Assembly: GCF_010747415.1 (NCBI RefSeq)
Contig: NZ_JAAGNZ010000002.1
Location: forward strand, 620,001 to 684,000
Source of the DNA: Spirosoma agri
GTDB lineage: Bacteria > Bacteroidota > Bacteroidia > Cytophagales > Spirosomataceae
DNA: 64,000 bases
Direction of reading: 5' to 3'
Shown here in pieces: positions 28,101 through 35,763 of this stretch (within the stretch, counting starts at the first letter, position 1; each line of letters begins with the position of its first letter). The notes under the pieces are model-generated. The model worked only from the letters and a program-made list of their open reading frames with translations, was not told the DNA's origin and did no database searches. Both the position numbers and the translations under genes were made by a program.

Positions 28101-29833
28101 GTTAGCTGATCCGATGTCTGGTCAACCTGCCGGAACAACGCGTTGGTGTTCGCGGTAAGTTTACTGTATAGTCCGTTTGCCGTGTTGCTCGCGGGCGTCC
28201 GGCTGCTGGTTGAAAAGGGTTGTAAATTCGGGTTCGTCTGGTTGTAGGGATTGCCTTCCCCCAAATCCTGAAAGCCAACGATGTTGCGAAGCGATTCCGT
28301 CGTGTTGGTCCGGTTGGTGACATACACCTCGATTCGGGTTACGTTCACCCCTGAGGTGACCTGGGGCAGCGACCGCAACGATTGCTCGTAGATGTTGCGG
28401 AAAAACTGAGACAGGAAAAAGTGGCGGTTCTCGTCGTATTGGTCGGCCCGAATCTCAAAAGGGCGGTTCGAGGTGCCACCCCGCAGGACGATCTCATTCT
28501 TGCGCGAGCGCTGCTGCGATAACACAACCGTTGCGTTCAGCTTACCGAAGCGTAACTGAGACTTAATCCCGAACAGATTCTGGACACCCGGAATCAACTG
28601 GCTGTTAACGGCCCAGCTAATATTACCGACTTCCAAACCCTGCAAGATACTCTCGTTCTGGGGGGTAAAGCCGGGTAAACTACCACTTGCGCCCGGAACA
28701 CCGGGTAGGTTTGGAACCGATGGTAAATTGGGTAAACCCTGCCCAGAGCCAAAAGCGGGTAGGCCGCCACCCGGTTTGTAGTTTACTTTCAGTGCGTTCT
28801 CGAAATTGAAACTCGCTTTCGTGTCAAAATTGGCCAGTACGCCCAGTTTTTCCCCGATCTTTCCGTTAAAGTTGATGCTAATCTGCTCATTGAACAGGAA
28901 GTTGCCATTCCGACGTTGGCGCACGGGTAGCACCGGGTTGTCGATAAACTGGTACAGATAACCGAAGTCGAGCGTAACGAACCCGTTGGGTTTAAAGTCG
29001 ATGTTGCTCCCGCCAAAGAGTCGGTCAATAACGGGGGGGAGTTCCAGTTTCGGGATCAGACCACGGCCTGTTACCGCACTTTGTCCTTCGCTTCGGGCAC
29101 TGTACTCGCGCAATGTATTCTGTCCAACGCGCTGGTTCTGAAGCTGATTATACGTGGCATACGGGACAGATTCCGACGGGCGGTAGGGCATGCCAAACTG
29201 CGAAGGCGGCAAGGCCAGACCCGGTACCGGAATGCCGGGTGAAATAGTCCCCGGTGGCGTCGTGTTGGGTGACGCAGCATCCGGGAACGTAGCCGTCGAG
29301 CTGCCGGGTACGGTATTGTTCGTTCGCCCCTGTACGTTGTTCGGCATGGGCGCACCGGACAGCGACACGCCTGAGCGAACCCGCTCCGAAATGTCAACCC
29401 GCCCTTCTGGATCAAGGTGGAAATCGGTTGCTACGCCTTTCGGATCTCGTAAGATAAACGGAGAGCGCGATTGCCGTTCGGAGAAACGTGTAGCGCGTCG
29501 GTCAGGCCAGTTGACGGTTGGCCGGCGATTGGCGCTGCGTACCGCACGGATGCTGTCATTCCGGTCCTTAATAGCCTGTTTGATCGAATCTGCCCGCATC
29601 GTCGAACGGCGTCGGGCTTCAGCGCGGGCCGAATCCTGTATTGCCTGCTGACGACGGCCCGCAGCTCCCCGGCGGGTGGGCGCGGCAGGCTGGTTCTGAG
29701 CAATGGCCAGACCCGTGCCCAGTAGGAGCCACAGCAAGGGTATTAATGTCCTGTTTCGGGCAAGCGCAAATCTCCCTACGGCCAGGAAACAGGTATTAAT
29801 TATGTATTTGTGAACAAGGTAAGGGTTCACCAT
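22187..29833 (-). CDS. sprA: Cell-surface protein SprA (type IX secretion/gliding)
   Basis: A giant protein of about 2,548 residues from the ATG at 29833 (2,576 from 29917). The nearer start is chosen because the signal segment LIPLLWLLLGTGLAIAQ then lies closer to the N-terminus. SprA is the very large outer-membrane beta-barrel that forms the type IX secretion channel and is needed for gliding in Flavobacterium. Typical passages include NLDIALADLINLKANRNRL, RSKSFTIWVDELRAYGYD and, at the C-terminus, RLNLNFYFDRTFNDPLVSN. Near the N-terminus there is a Pro/Gly-rich low-complexity stretch with repeated LPxxP units. ruvA lies upstream; gcvH, gldF and vanZ lie downstream. Confidence 0.93.
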   Translation of the reverse strand: MVNPYLVHKYIINTCFLAVGRFALARNRTLIPLLWLLLGTGLAIAQNQPAAPTRRGAAGRRQQAIQDSARAEARRRSTMRADSIKQAIKDRNDSIRAVRSANRRPTVNWPDRRATRFSERQSRSPFILRDPKGVATDFHLDPEGRVDISERVRSGVSLSGAPMPNNVQGRTNNTVPGSSTATFPDAASPNTTPPGTISPGIPVPGLALPPSQFGMPYRPSESVPYATYNQLQNQRVGQNTLREYSARSEGQSAVTGRGLIPKLELPPVIDRLFGGSNIDFKPNGFVTLDFGYLYQFIDNPVLPVRQRRNGNFLFNEQISINFNGKIGEKLGVLANFDTKASFNFENALKVNYKPGGGLPAFGSGQGLPNLPSVPNLPGVPGASGSLPGFTPQNESILQGLEVGNISWAVNSQLIPGVQNLFGIKSQLRFGKLNATVVLSQQRSRKNEIVLRGGTSNRPFEIRADQYDENRHFFLSQFFRNIYEQSLRSLPQVTSGVNVTRIEVYVTNRTNTTESLRNIVGFQDLGEGNPYNQTNPNLQPFSTSSRTPASNTANGLYSKLTANTNALFRQVDQTSDQLTSAFGLVKGTDYDLLRGSKRLTDREYKLQPELGYISLVTPLRNDEILAVAYEYTYQGRRYKVGELTEDYQSRKDDEVLVLKLLKSSTIRNNLQLPMWNLMMKNIYSLNSAQIVRQGFQLRIIYKDDLTGIDNPNLQEGRLTQNRPLVQLFGMDRLNQQLDAQPDGNFDFVENITVDSRYGKVIFPVLEPFGSYLERQFGADEDALKSKYVFNQLYRTTLADAQQLADRNKFFLKGSLQSGNGVEVQLPYGVNEQSITVTAGGVPLSPGGDYVFEAQTGRLRIINESVSNSGREIRIGYEQPDLFQNQIRSLIGTHLDYAINRDFSLGFTAMHMKETPAGYLTRVAIGNEPVNNTILGLNANFRRDAPGLTRLLDKLPMIQTKELSTVQVSGEVAQLLPGTNPRARNESYLDDFEAARTIFDLTRQPTRWRLGATPQQFPQGTFQNPLESAYNRAHMSVYSVDPTLYTPGSQGVVSNIDPDEVKKNVYERYFLPQDLFPGRSVRPVQLPESILDVSYFPSERGMYNYNTSLDANGRLLNPKRNFGAVTRAIASDIDFDNANIENLTFWLMDPFVQGTAGVVRGSNDPNIQNTNNTTGGKLIFNIGDISEDVIKDSRYEFENGFPVDSTVSSRNPGTEQTAWGRAPTQQFVTNAFQSGGRERQDVGLDGLGNAAERTRFQSYLNSIGTTVTNPTALSAIRQDPANDDFKFYLGDEADQQRYIVARYKNYMGMENNSPENTSTNQFLTPASTTLPDIEDLNIDNTINDTEAYYEYELDLRPGKLEVGQNKYIIDKVTVPSEGAPGGVVTWYQFRVPIREPTRKVGGINGFKSMRFIRMYMTDFAEPVVLRFAELQMEANQYRKYTGDLNQRGLQEVPEPYDAQFTVSTVNIEENSSQQVSQGGEKYIYTVPPGYVRDRDYTQVSTVELNEQSMRMSVTNLRDGDSRGAFRNTNIDLLFRERLKMFVHMHNPDKEDGQVSAFVRVGTDYTDNYYEIEIPNLIHTPPNLTGDAANDEGLRLQVWPEANNLDIALADLINLKANRNRLLTRRTSLPYSEMTPDGRYRITVIGNPDLSSVQSVMIGMRNPRMAGDGERSKSFTIWVDELRAYGYDQHAGMAAIGFVNMKLADLATVTASGRLTTFGFGGVQTRIGDRARETTSEFGVSSAISLDKFLPQNWGFRIPLYVNYDHRNVDPHFDPLDPDTPLETSLSTRAEGAERNNYRQLVQDNTTRRGYNFSNVRKVKTNTNAKSHFYDFENLSFTYAYNDMKRTNILTQEYLQQQTRGGIAYTYSGQPKTFEPFRNKASFEAPYLRWLKDFNITPLPTLVSIRTDMDRSFIKTQLRSSDLTTNGIAPQYEKYFLFNRYYDLTWNLTRSLVLTYKAQANAIIDEPAGDINTQAKRDSIINSIKHLGRIKNFVQDIRATYRLPLDKIPLLDWMSADALYGVGYQFQANSFGVADSSGVPFGNILRNNRERGITGRVDLIRLYNKIRYLRFANTPSPLRKNFARNPGDIEDIDRSESRILKNFTRALLTVRGINFSYTVQESTILPGFLPTPRFFGLSQENAPGLGFVMGGQDYSIAQRAAQKGWLSPSTVQNTAFQQTLAKNFSARTTLEPFKDFRMQVEWRLTRSDAYQEYYRPATQGGPFETQSPVRNGQFSMSFWSFRTAFIGLRKDNTSPIFDRFEENRQYFLERLTALNKEGVGQYTKTSQDVLIPAFFAAYSGQPKEKAQLSPFYSFPLPNWRIDYNGLSGLDFIRKKFSAFTITHSYNSNYSVGNFISNLEYGAAYVNLAVQNFSPAAIVNQLNQYVPVVAMSTITMSEKFAPMLGVQFQTKNRVSGRLEYNQSRDIALSLSNSQVAELSNRDLTASVGFTRQNFRIPFRINGAYKRLKNDLTFSCNVTFRDTRSIQRKLDAEQIITAGNVNFQLRPQVSYIVNRRLNLNFYFDRTFNDPLVSNSFRRATTAGGIQVKFNLAE

Positions 29834-29917
29834 CAGCAATACGTTCAGGTTCGGTAGTGGCAGTGCATTCTGACGCCTTTCCTTAAACGGCCAAAATTGG
29901 GCCAATCGTCTAATCAA

Positions 29918-30500
29918 GCGATAGATTTTTTACAGGCGGCCAAACAAACAAACCTACGATGTTGTTAGAGCCCGGCGAATCGTAAAAGTAATCTTTTTTA
30001 ACACTACTTTAATTCCTTTGCAGTTAAGTAAACGTAAAATGTTTTATTTCGACATATCGTCATCACCGATTGCGTTATTCTTATGATCTTCGATCTGTCG
30101 TTCAGCCACTTCCGGACCATACGCTAAAAAAGTGACTTGCTCGGAGGGAGCAGTTTTGACCAATGATAGCCAAACCTATCGTCTAGTCGACATACTGGCT
30201 TCGTTTTTATTCAGCGTCTTTCTGAAAACCTGTTTGTCGACAAATTTATCGATCACGAACGGGCGGTTTTACAAGATAAGCGACTGGGCAGCGTATAAGA
30301 GAGCCTAAAAACGCTTCATCTATTTCTGGTCTGAAAAGGGACAGTTACCGGGGAGAGCCTAGCCGACGGTCGGCTCACAAACGCTCACAGCCCGAACCAA
30401 TCATGCTGGTTCAGGCTGTGAGCTGAGGTCAATCGAGTATAACAGGAATTCGACCTGTTCGATGTAAGTTGTAGACAATACAATGTTGTCCGGGGTGATA
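29918..30500. other. Long intergenic region upstream of sprA
   Basis: Nearly 600 bp without a convincing gene. On the minus strand TAGGTTTG (29956 to 29949) fits the -7 promoter form and lies 32 bp before the upstream SprA start, but no clear -33 TTG is seen at the right spacing. A 59-codon open frame from a GTG at 30131 has no recognisable features. A hairpin lies at 30384-30422. No tRNA is visible. The region may hold a long sprA leader or a small RNA; nothing shows this directly. Confidence 0.4.
30384..30422. repeat. 16-bp inverted repeat downstream of ruvA
   Basis: 16-bp arms (30384-30399 and 30407-30422) with one wobble and a 7-base loop, about 80 bp beyond the ruvA stop. A second small palindrome is just beyond it near 30361-30375. 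No T-run follows on the minus strand, so terminator activity for ruvA is possible but unproven. Confidence 0.6.
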
Positions 30501-31097
30501 TTACCCTTGCCGTAGGGCCCGACGGATAACGTCTTCCACGGTCAAATCCGGTTCGGCTTTCAATGCATCGTCGACGCTTTTCTCGGCCGTTGGCTTTGGA
30601 AAACCCAGGGCAACCAATGCCGCCAGTGCTTCTTCCCGAATTGGGTTGGCCGCTGGTTGTTGCCGATACGTCGGACCTCCGGGTACAACCCCCGATTTTT
30701 TCATCTTGTCGCGCAATTCCAGAATAATCCGCTGGGCTGTTTTGGCTCCGATTCCTTTAATTGCCTGCACTGCCCGGACGTTCTCGCCCAGAATCGCCAG
30801 CCGCAGATCACCCGGTTGCATGGCCGAGAGCATACCCAGCGCCGTATTGGGTCCTACACCGGAAACTCCGATGAGGTCAAGAAAGAGGGATTTTTCGTCG
30901 GCAATGGCGAACCCGTACAAGAGCTGGGCGTCTTCGCGGAAGAGGTGATGCGTAAATAGTTTGACTCGTTCGCCACCGCCGGGCAGTGTCGAGTAGGTTT
31001 GGAGAGAAATATGGACTGCGTACCCTACACCATGCACGTCGATAATGACGTATGTTGGTTCTTTGTAGGCCAGCACTCCGTCTAGGAAAGCAATCAT
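30501..31097 (-). CDS. ruvA: Holliday junction helicase subunit RuvA
   Basis: A 198-residue protein with the three RuvA domains: an N-terminal OB fold (MIAFLDGVLAYKEPTYVIID), two helix-hairpin-helix motifs (LIGVSGVGPNTALGML and IKGIGAKTAQRIILELRDKM), and a C-terminal three-helix domain (EEALAALVALGFPKPTAEKSV) that contacts RuvB. RuvA binds four-way DNA junctions and guides RuvB-driven branch migration. ruvB and ruvC are not in the window. It is on the sprA strand but over 580 bp upstream of it. Confidence 0.95.
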   Translation of the reverse strand: MIAFLDGVLAYKEPTYVIIDVHGVGYAVHISLQTYSTLPGGGERVKLFTHHLFREDAQLLYGFAIADEKSLFLDLIGVSGVGPNTALGMLSAMQPGDLRLAILGENVRAVQAIKGIGAKTAQRIILELRDKMKKSGVVPGGPTYRQQPAANPIREEALAALVALGFPKPTAEKSVDDALKAEPDLTVEDVIRRALRQG

Positions 31098-31210
31098 TCA
31101 GACGTTAAAATGGCTTGTAATCGAAGCAATTAAGTAACGTAAAGGTACGAAAAATAAGGGACTTCTCTAATAAGCGGCATCTACAGAACAATCAACTTTC
31201 CCGATCTAAT

Positions 31211-32569
31211 TTAGTCGATCTTTTCCAGTAAGCCGGTCATCATTTCTTTGAAGTAATCACCATTGTAGGGGCCAAACCAGTTCATATCGCGGACTTCGTA
31301 GGCTTGCCGGTTGTAGTAACGGTCGGGGGTGATGTAGCCGATATAGCCGCCGTCGAAGCTGGTGACCATCAGGTTAAGGCCCTTCTTCGCGGCTATCGGA
31401 TTCAGTTCGGCCGCCAGTTCGCCGGAGAAATCACAGGGGGTGCCAAGCAGCACGGTCTGGCCGATACGTAGGGCTTTGAGATCGGAGGGGTAATCACCGT
31501 AGAGGGCATAAAACAGCCAGGGCCGTACGCGCCAGTTACCAACTACCCGTGGATTTGGCTCGCGCAGGCCGAGGGGTAGTGTCAGTATCGACAGCGTACT
31601 ATCGGGGTGAGTTTGAATGGTTGGGGCGACGCGCTCGATGCGGACGGCCAGATCACCTGCGTAGTTTCGAATCTCCTGAAAGTCGGTTTTGCCGCGTGGC
31701 ACGGGTGCGGTACTGCCAACCGAACCCGCCAGGAATACGGCAAAGTCGGTTGTTTTTTTCTCCAGCCGATCGACCAGCGATCCCGGATAATCGCGGCTGA
31801 GGTAATTGCTGTTATCACCGTCGAAAAGCGTTGGATGGCCCGCAAATGTGCAGAGTAAGGCCGACTCGCCGGAATTTTTTCGCAGTTCCAGCAGTCGGAT
31901 TTTTCCGTCGAGCGGACCGGTTGGCCCCGAAGAACTTAGTCGATTGTCGATGAGGTCCGTGGCATCGGTTTCACCAAAGCCAATTTGTACGGGTGCCATT
32001 GTCGATTGTGCCTTGCGAATGGCTTCCAGGACACAGTCGGTAATGCGATTCACAATTTTCTCGTCATACTTCCCCGCTATCAACTGACCAACCAACCGGG
32101 GTGCCCAGCCGCCCACGCTGTTATGCGAGTGGATCGCGCCCATGTATAGATTTTCCCACCGAAGTCCGACTTCGGGTAATCGTTTTTTGAGCGCTTCGGC
32201 CACGGTGGGGGGCGTAATAACCAGATCGAGCCCAACCACGGCTACTTTGGTGCCGCCGTTGTCGAGCATGATCGCGCGCACAAAAATAGAGTCGCTGAGA
32301 ATGTGCCAGTGTTTGCCCAGTCGTTCACCATAGCCGCCCGTCGGTGTGGTGTAGGGGGGCGTAATGTTCACTTTCGCCCAACCTGCCCGTAATGACTGAC
32401 GGCCAGCCGGCGAAATTGGAAGTTGGGTAAGATGTTGCTTCGTCTGGGCGTAATAAGGCATCTCGCGATAGGGTGTCTCATCGACGGGAGCCAGACTGAT
32501 GGCCAGGAAAAAAATGATAAACAGAACGAGTCCCAGCAGGACTTTAAGAACGATACGAACGAATTTCAT
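31211..32569 (-). CDS. Neutral/alkaline ceramidase N-terminal domain protein
   Basis: A 452-residue protein from the ATG at 32569 (MKFVRIVLKVLLGLVLFIIF), which gives a clean N-terminal membrane anchor. The outer part opens with GWAKVNITPPYTTPTGGYG and carries MGAIHSHNSVGGWAPRLVG, corresponding to the zinc-site region of neutral ceramidases. GLDLVITPP and TFAGHPTLFDGDN also fit the domain. Neutral ceramidase cleaves ceramide to sphingosine and fatty acid. This protein holds only the N-terminal catalytic-type domain and lacks the C-terminal Ig-like domain, as do many Bacteroidota homologues of unknown substrate. A sphingolipid role would be reasonable for a Bacteroidota member but is inference. 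Confidence 0.85.
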   Translation of the reverse strand: MKFVRIVLKVLLGLVLFIIFFLAISLAPVDETPYREMPYYAQTKQHLTQLPISPAGRQSLRAGWAKVNITPPYTTPTGGYGERLGKHWHILSDSIFVRAIMLDNGGTKVAVVGLDLVITPPTVAEALKKRLPEVGLRWENLYMGAIHSHNSVGGWAPRLVGQLIAGKYDEKIVNRITDCVLEAIRKAQSTMAPVQIGFGETDATDLIDNRLSSSGPTGPLDGKIRLLELRKNSGESALLCTFAGHPTLFDGDNSNYLSRDYPGSLVDRLEKKTTDFAVFLAGSVGSTAPVPRGKTDFQEIRNYAGDLAVRIERVAPTIQTHPDSTLSILTLPLGLREPNPRVVGNWRVRPWLFYALYGDYPSDLKALRIGQTVLLGTPCDFSGELAAELNPIAAKKGLNLMVTSFDGGYIGYITPDRYYNRQAYEVRDMNWFGPYNGDYFKEMMTGLLEKID

Positions 32570-32616
32570 GGGGCGACTTTGCCCGCAAGCAACAAAAAAA
32601 GAGCGGGAAAGGAAAA

Positions 32617-32652
32617 CAAAAAAAGGCACCAGAGAAAATCTCCGATGCCTTT
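32617..32652 (-). terminator. Intrinsic terminator after the ferritin-like pair
   Basis: 14-bp arms (32622-32635 and 32639-32652) including two wobble pairs, with a 3-base loop. On the minus strand they are followed by a T-tract (32624 to 32618). It lies 50 bp beyond the stop of the second ferritin-like gene. Confidence 0.8.
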
Positions 32653-32701
32653 CGTCACCCTGCCGGTTTCCCGGCCTCCCTATACGTGGCCGTAATTGGG
32701 T

Positions 32702-33439
32702 TTAAGCCAAAAACGGCTTCACGATGGCTAGTACCGCATCTTTCGTCAGCGGCTCGTCGAACGCTTCACGGATAGCGTCATCCGATTTGCCGGTCAGGGT
32801 TTTCAAGTTAATCCCGGCCTGCGTAAACGAAGTTTGCGAGGTATCAGAAACCCAGCCTTTCAATCCCTGCATCCGGCGAATTTCCGACGCGTGCCGGGCT
32901 TCGACTGAATGGATCTGAAGGGCTATCTGAAGAATATCTTTATCGTTGATCAGCGTACCAGCCTGTCCTTTATACGCCTGAACGCCTGTGTCTTCGAAGG
33001 CACGTGCGGTGGCAAGAAACGTCGTGTAGGTCGTGAACGTGCCCGTCGGGAACTTGAACGTTGGCTTTGCTACGGCCCCGGCACCGAGTGCCGTTTTCAG
33101 CAGGTTAACGTGCGCCGTTTCGTGTTTGCTGATCTGACTGATCACCGTTCTGTCGGTAGTCGGAATAAGACCGGAGGCTGCGAGTCCGTTCTTATAAAAT
33201 TCGTCTTCGAGGTATTCGAGTGTCAGGGCAAAATTAGCGACGTCGATAGCTGCCTGCGAGGGTGCCGTGGTCGTCTGGGCAAATGCCTGGTTAAATGTGG
33301 TTGCCATCAGCGTTGGAATGGCCGCTGCTGCTAGATTAGTGCCGTATTTGATCAGATTCCGACGCGAGTAAAAGCTGTACCGCTCGTTTGCTTCCGGATC
33401 AATTTGCTCAATTTCAGAGATTAGCTTAAATAAATTCAT
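32702..33439 (-). CDS. Tat-exported ferritin-like protein (second of pair)
   Basis: A 245-residue protein. The N-terminal region has a twin-arginine motif (YSRRNLIKYG, about 25-34) with a hydrophobic segment ending in NQAFAQ, so it is probably exported folded by Tat. The mature part is a four-helix ferritin-like domain: ALTLEYLEDEFYKNGL, then QISKHETAHVNLLKTAL, then IHSVEARHASEIRRMQG, with Glu and His at positions expected for a di-metal site. Many Bacteroidota and Deinococcus genomes hold such pairs, with links to stress or desiccation; the function is unproven. It starts 14 bp after the first copy and so is co-transcribed. Confidence 0.86.
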   Translation of the reverse strand: MNLFKLISEIEQIDPEANERYSFYSRRNLIKYGTNLAAAAIPTLMATTFNQAFAQTTTAPSQAAIDVANFALTLEYLEDEFYKNGLAASGLIPTTDRTVISQISKHETAHVNLLKTALGAGAVAKPTFKFPTGTFTTYTTFLATARAFEDTGVQAYKGQAGTLINDKDILQIALQIHSVEARHASEIRRMQGLKGWVSDTSQTSFTQAGINLKTLTGKSDDAIREAFDEPLTKDAVLAIVKPFLA

Positions 33440-33453
33440 GGCGTTGTGTCGGG

Positions 33454-34173
33454 TTAGGCGGTTGGAAGATTAGCACCGCTCAAGGGTGTTTGCACAAACT
33501 TTTGCGCGGTCGGTAATACATCCGCCGGTTTAGTTGCCGGGTCGAGGCCGGTCGTTGGCGAAACAATGTCGTCACCAGCGAAATCGGCTGATTTCGGATT
33601 GAGCAAATCCCGAATAGCCGCTGCGTGACGGGCTTCTACGGACACAATTTTTCCAGCCAGCAATAGGTAATTAGCATCTTTGATCAGTCGGCCAGCCCCG
33701 TTGTAAGCAGCTACGCCCAGATCTTCGAATGCCTTTGCCGTACTTAACACACTCGTCCGATCGGTGAACGTGATACCCGTGAAATTGGGGGTCAGGTCGG
33801 TGATGCGGTTGGCGGCAGGAATAGCCGCTTTGAAAAACTCGCGGTGAATGATTTCGTGGTCACGAATATCCGTCAGCAGCGTCTTTTCCGCGTCCGTCAT
33901 GCCGGTGTAGGGCGTAGCGATCACCTGCGTGTAGAAAGCGGCTTCCAGTTGCTCGAGCGCAAAGGCATAGTTCAAAATACCGACGTCACCCGTACCTAAG
34001 TCAACTGATGAGGGCACTGTGGTTGGATTTTCTTCGTCTTTACAAGAAGCTAAGACTGCTCCTCCGGCTACCGCTGCTCCTGCGTACCGCAGAAATAATC
34101 GACGCCCTACCATCACCGGCTCCAGCTGACCTGGCAACGTGGTCAGGCCCGAATCGTTCTGTTCTTTGCTCAT
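33454..34173 (-). CDS. Tat-type ferritin-like lipoprotein (first of pair)
   Basis: A 239-residue paralogue of the following gene. The signal region combines a twin-arginine motif (GRRLFLRYAG) with a lipobox (VLASC), suggesting Tat export followed by lipid anchoring. The ferritin-like helices are visible as ALEQLEAAFYTQVIA, then IRDHEIIHREFFKAAI and VSVEARHAAAIRDLL, giving the same Glu/His metal-site pattern as its neighbour. One member of the pair is lipid-anchored and the other apparently soluble, so they could work as a two-part complex; this is inference. It is divergent from the NTF2-like gene. Confidence 0.86.
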   Translation of the reverse strand: MSKEQNDSGLTTLPGQLEPVMVGRRLFLRYAGAAVAGGAVLASCKDEENPTTVPSSVDLGTGDVGILNYAFALEQLEAAFYTQVIATPYTGMTDAEKTLLTDIRDHEIIHREFFKAAIPAANRITDLTPNFTGITFTDRTSVLSTAKAFEDLGVAAYNGAGRLIKDANYLLLAGKIVSVEARHAAAIRDLLNPKSADFAGDDIVSPTTGLDPATKPADVLPTAQKFVQTPLSGANLPTA

Positions 34174-34416
34174 ATCGAGGAAACGTTATATGTGTCGAAA
34201 TGACCGTCGTTTACTAACGGTTACATACACACTTACGGCGGCTTTTCTGGCTTGGATTTATTTTTGTTAATAAATAACCAGGCGGACCCGTTAATAACAG
34301 CCGTTTTGTCCGCTGGGGCGTTTACCAATAAATCGCTACTTTCCTCTTTGGTAAGCTAGTGATTAGCCATGATCTCGTGCTTGAAATCTTGTCTGTTCTA
34401 GATAAAGTAATCTATT

Positions 34417-34815
34417 ATGAATCAAGCGGATAAAAATAAACAGAGCGCCATTGCCTTCTACGATCTTATGTTTAATCAGTGCCAGCCTGCCGAGGCTATT
34501 GCGCGCTATGTAGGCGATGAATACATCCAGCATAATCCAATGGTTACGGATGGTAAAGCGGGATTTATTGCTTATTTCGACCGGATGAACGCTGAGTATC
34601 CGGGTAAGCGAATGGAAGTCAAACGAGCCATTGCCGAGAATGATCTGGTCGTACTTCACTGTTTTCAACAGTGGCCCACGGCGGATGGTACTGGCGTTGA
34701 AGACTGGGCTGGGATGGATATTTTTCGTTTTGACAGCGAGGGGAAAATCGTTGAGCATTGGGACGTTCTACAAGTCGTGCCCGATACAGCCGCCAATCCA
34801 AACACGATGTTTTAG
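34417..34815 (+). CDS. NTF2-fold (SnoaL-like) protein
   Basis: A 132-residue protein with the cone-shaped alpha+beta NTF2 fold typical of SnoaL-like proteins: a first helix [18 protein letters not shown], then [20 protein letters not shown], and strands [10 protein letters not shown] and [19 protein letters not shown]. The HNP and EHWDVLQ motifs match a subgroup annotated as predicted SnoaL-like aldol condensation or nuclear transport factor 2 family proteins. The reaction, if any, is unknown. It has no signal peptide and no operon partner. Confidence 0.87.
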   Translation: MNQADKNKQSAIAFYDLMFNQCQPAEAIARYVGDEYIQHNPMVTDGKAGFIAYFDRMNAEYPGKRMEVKRAIAENDLVVLHCFQQWPTADGTGVEDWAGMDIFRFDSEGKIVEHWDVLQVVPDTAANPNTMF

Positions 34816-35026
34816 CGGTGTACTGGACCCCCATAAACTGAACCGTGGGGACTCATTCGGTCTCTGCAAGATGCGCATGGTCAACCGCGTGTTGATAACG
34901 GGTTGTACCTGGCGGAAATGATTGTTACAAGCCAGGCTGATCAAACAAACGGGCACGGCGGCTGTTGTGACTACATACGGTAGCCTCTGGCTGTCGCTAA
35001 AATCCTGCACCCAACGCACTGAAACT

Positions 35027-35530
35027 ATGATCCGAACGTACCTGACCGCTTTTCAGATCGGCATCGTCGCCGGTATGCGTGCTATGTCGGCCCCTGCATT
35101 TGTTAGCCATAAACTGGCGCATATGGGTGGTCAGTTGCCGCCCAAGTCCAGCTTTCACCTATTGGCATCACCGAAAACGGCTACGGTACTCAACGTACTG
35201 GCAGCGGGTGAACTCATTGGTGATAAACGGCCCAGTGCGCCGGATCGTACTACGCCATTTGCATTAACCGGTCGGGTTATGTCAGGCGCGGTATCGGGAG
35301 CTGCGTTGTCGGAGATCGACGGGCAAACGGCTGGCTACGGGGCGGTTGCCGGTGGACTGGGCGCACTAGTAGGTAGCTTTGCTTTTTTTCATCTTCGCCA
35401 CTGGCTCACCCACGAACAGAACCTGCCCGATCCACTGGTCGCACTGGCCGAAGATGCCATTGCTATCGGAACGGGCTGGCGATTGATCAATCAGCAGGAG
35501 CTGGTGGATTTATACGGCTACGATTCATAA
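35027..35530 (+). CDS. DUF4126 family membrane protein
   Basis: A 167-residue protein from the ATG at 35027 (MIRTYLTAFQIGIVAGMRAM); a TTG 35 codons upstream is less likely. The GMRAMSAPAFVSH start, the KTATVLNVLAAGELIGDKRPSAPDR segment and the glycine-rich helices (VMSGAVSGAALSEIDG, GAVAGGLGALVGSFAFF) match the DUF4126-type small membrane proteins. The function is unknown. It is a single gene followed by a terminator. Confidence 0.78.
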   Translation: MIRTYLTAFQIGIVAGMRAMSAPAFVSHKLAHMGGQLPPKSSFHLLASPKTATVLNVLAAGELIGDKRPSAPDRTTPFALTGRVMSGAVSGAALSEIDGQTAGYGAVAGGLGALVGSFAFFHLRHWLTHEQNLPDPLVALAEDAIAIGTGWRLINQQELVDLYGYDS

Positions 35531-35549
35531 CATACCGTGAACAGAATAC

Positions 35550-35580
35550 GAAAAGGCGCGTCGGTGATGCGCCTTTTCTG
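35550..35580 (+). terminator. Intrinsic terminator after the DUF4126 gene
   Basis: Perfect 10-bp arms (35550-35559 and 35569-35578) containing AAAAGGCGC/GCGCCTTTT, with a 9-base loop. It starts 20 bp after the stop codon. The T-tract is part of the stem. Confidence 0.75.
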
Positions 35581-35612
35581 TTGTTAATCGTCCGAATGTG
35601 TGCGACCCCTGT

Positions 35613-35620
35613 TATCTTTG
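35613..35620 (+). promoter_or_regulatory. Possible -7 promoter element for thrA
   Basis: TATCTTTG matches TAnnTTTG and is the only such site between the DUF4126 terminator and thrA. No -33 TTG is seen at 17-23 bp. Transcription from here would leave a leader of about 135 bases before the thrA start at 35764, room for attenuation, though no leader peptide was recognised. Confidence 0.35.
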
Positions 35621-35763
35621 CCCTCCCAAAACTACCTTCATCAGCGGCATCTTAATTAATTTGCGACGAGCGGCTCGTTATCGAAACGGTGGCGGTCTGT
35701 TTGCTGATGCGTATTGATCAGCGGCCCGCTCTTGTGCTCATTCACTTTTTCGTTTTTCTAGTA

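Noticed and set aside
30131..30310. 59-codon frame from a GTG upstream of sprA
   Set aside because: No homology recognised, no ribosome-binding or promoter evidence, and a composition that looks random.
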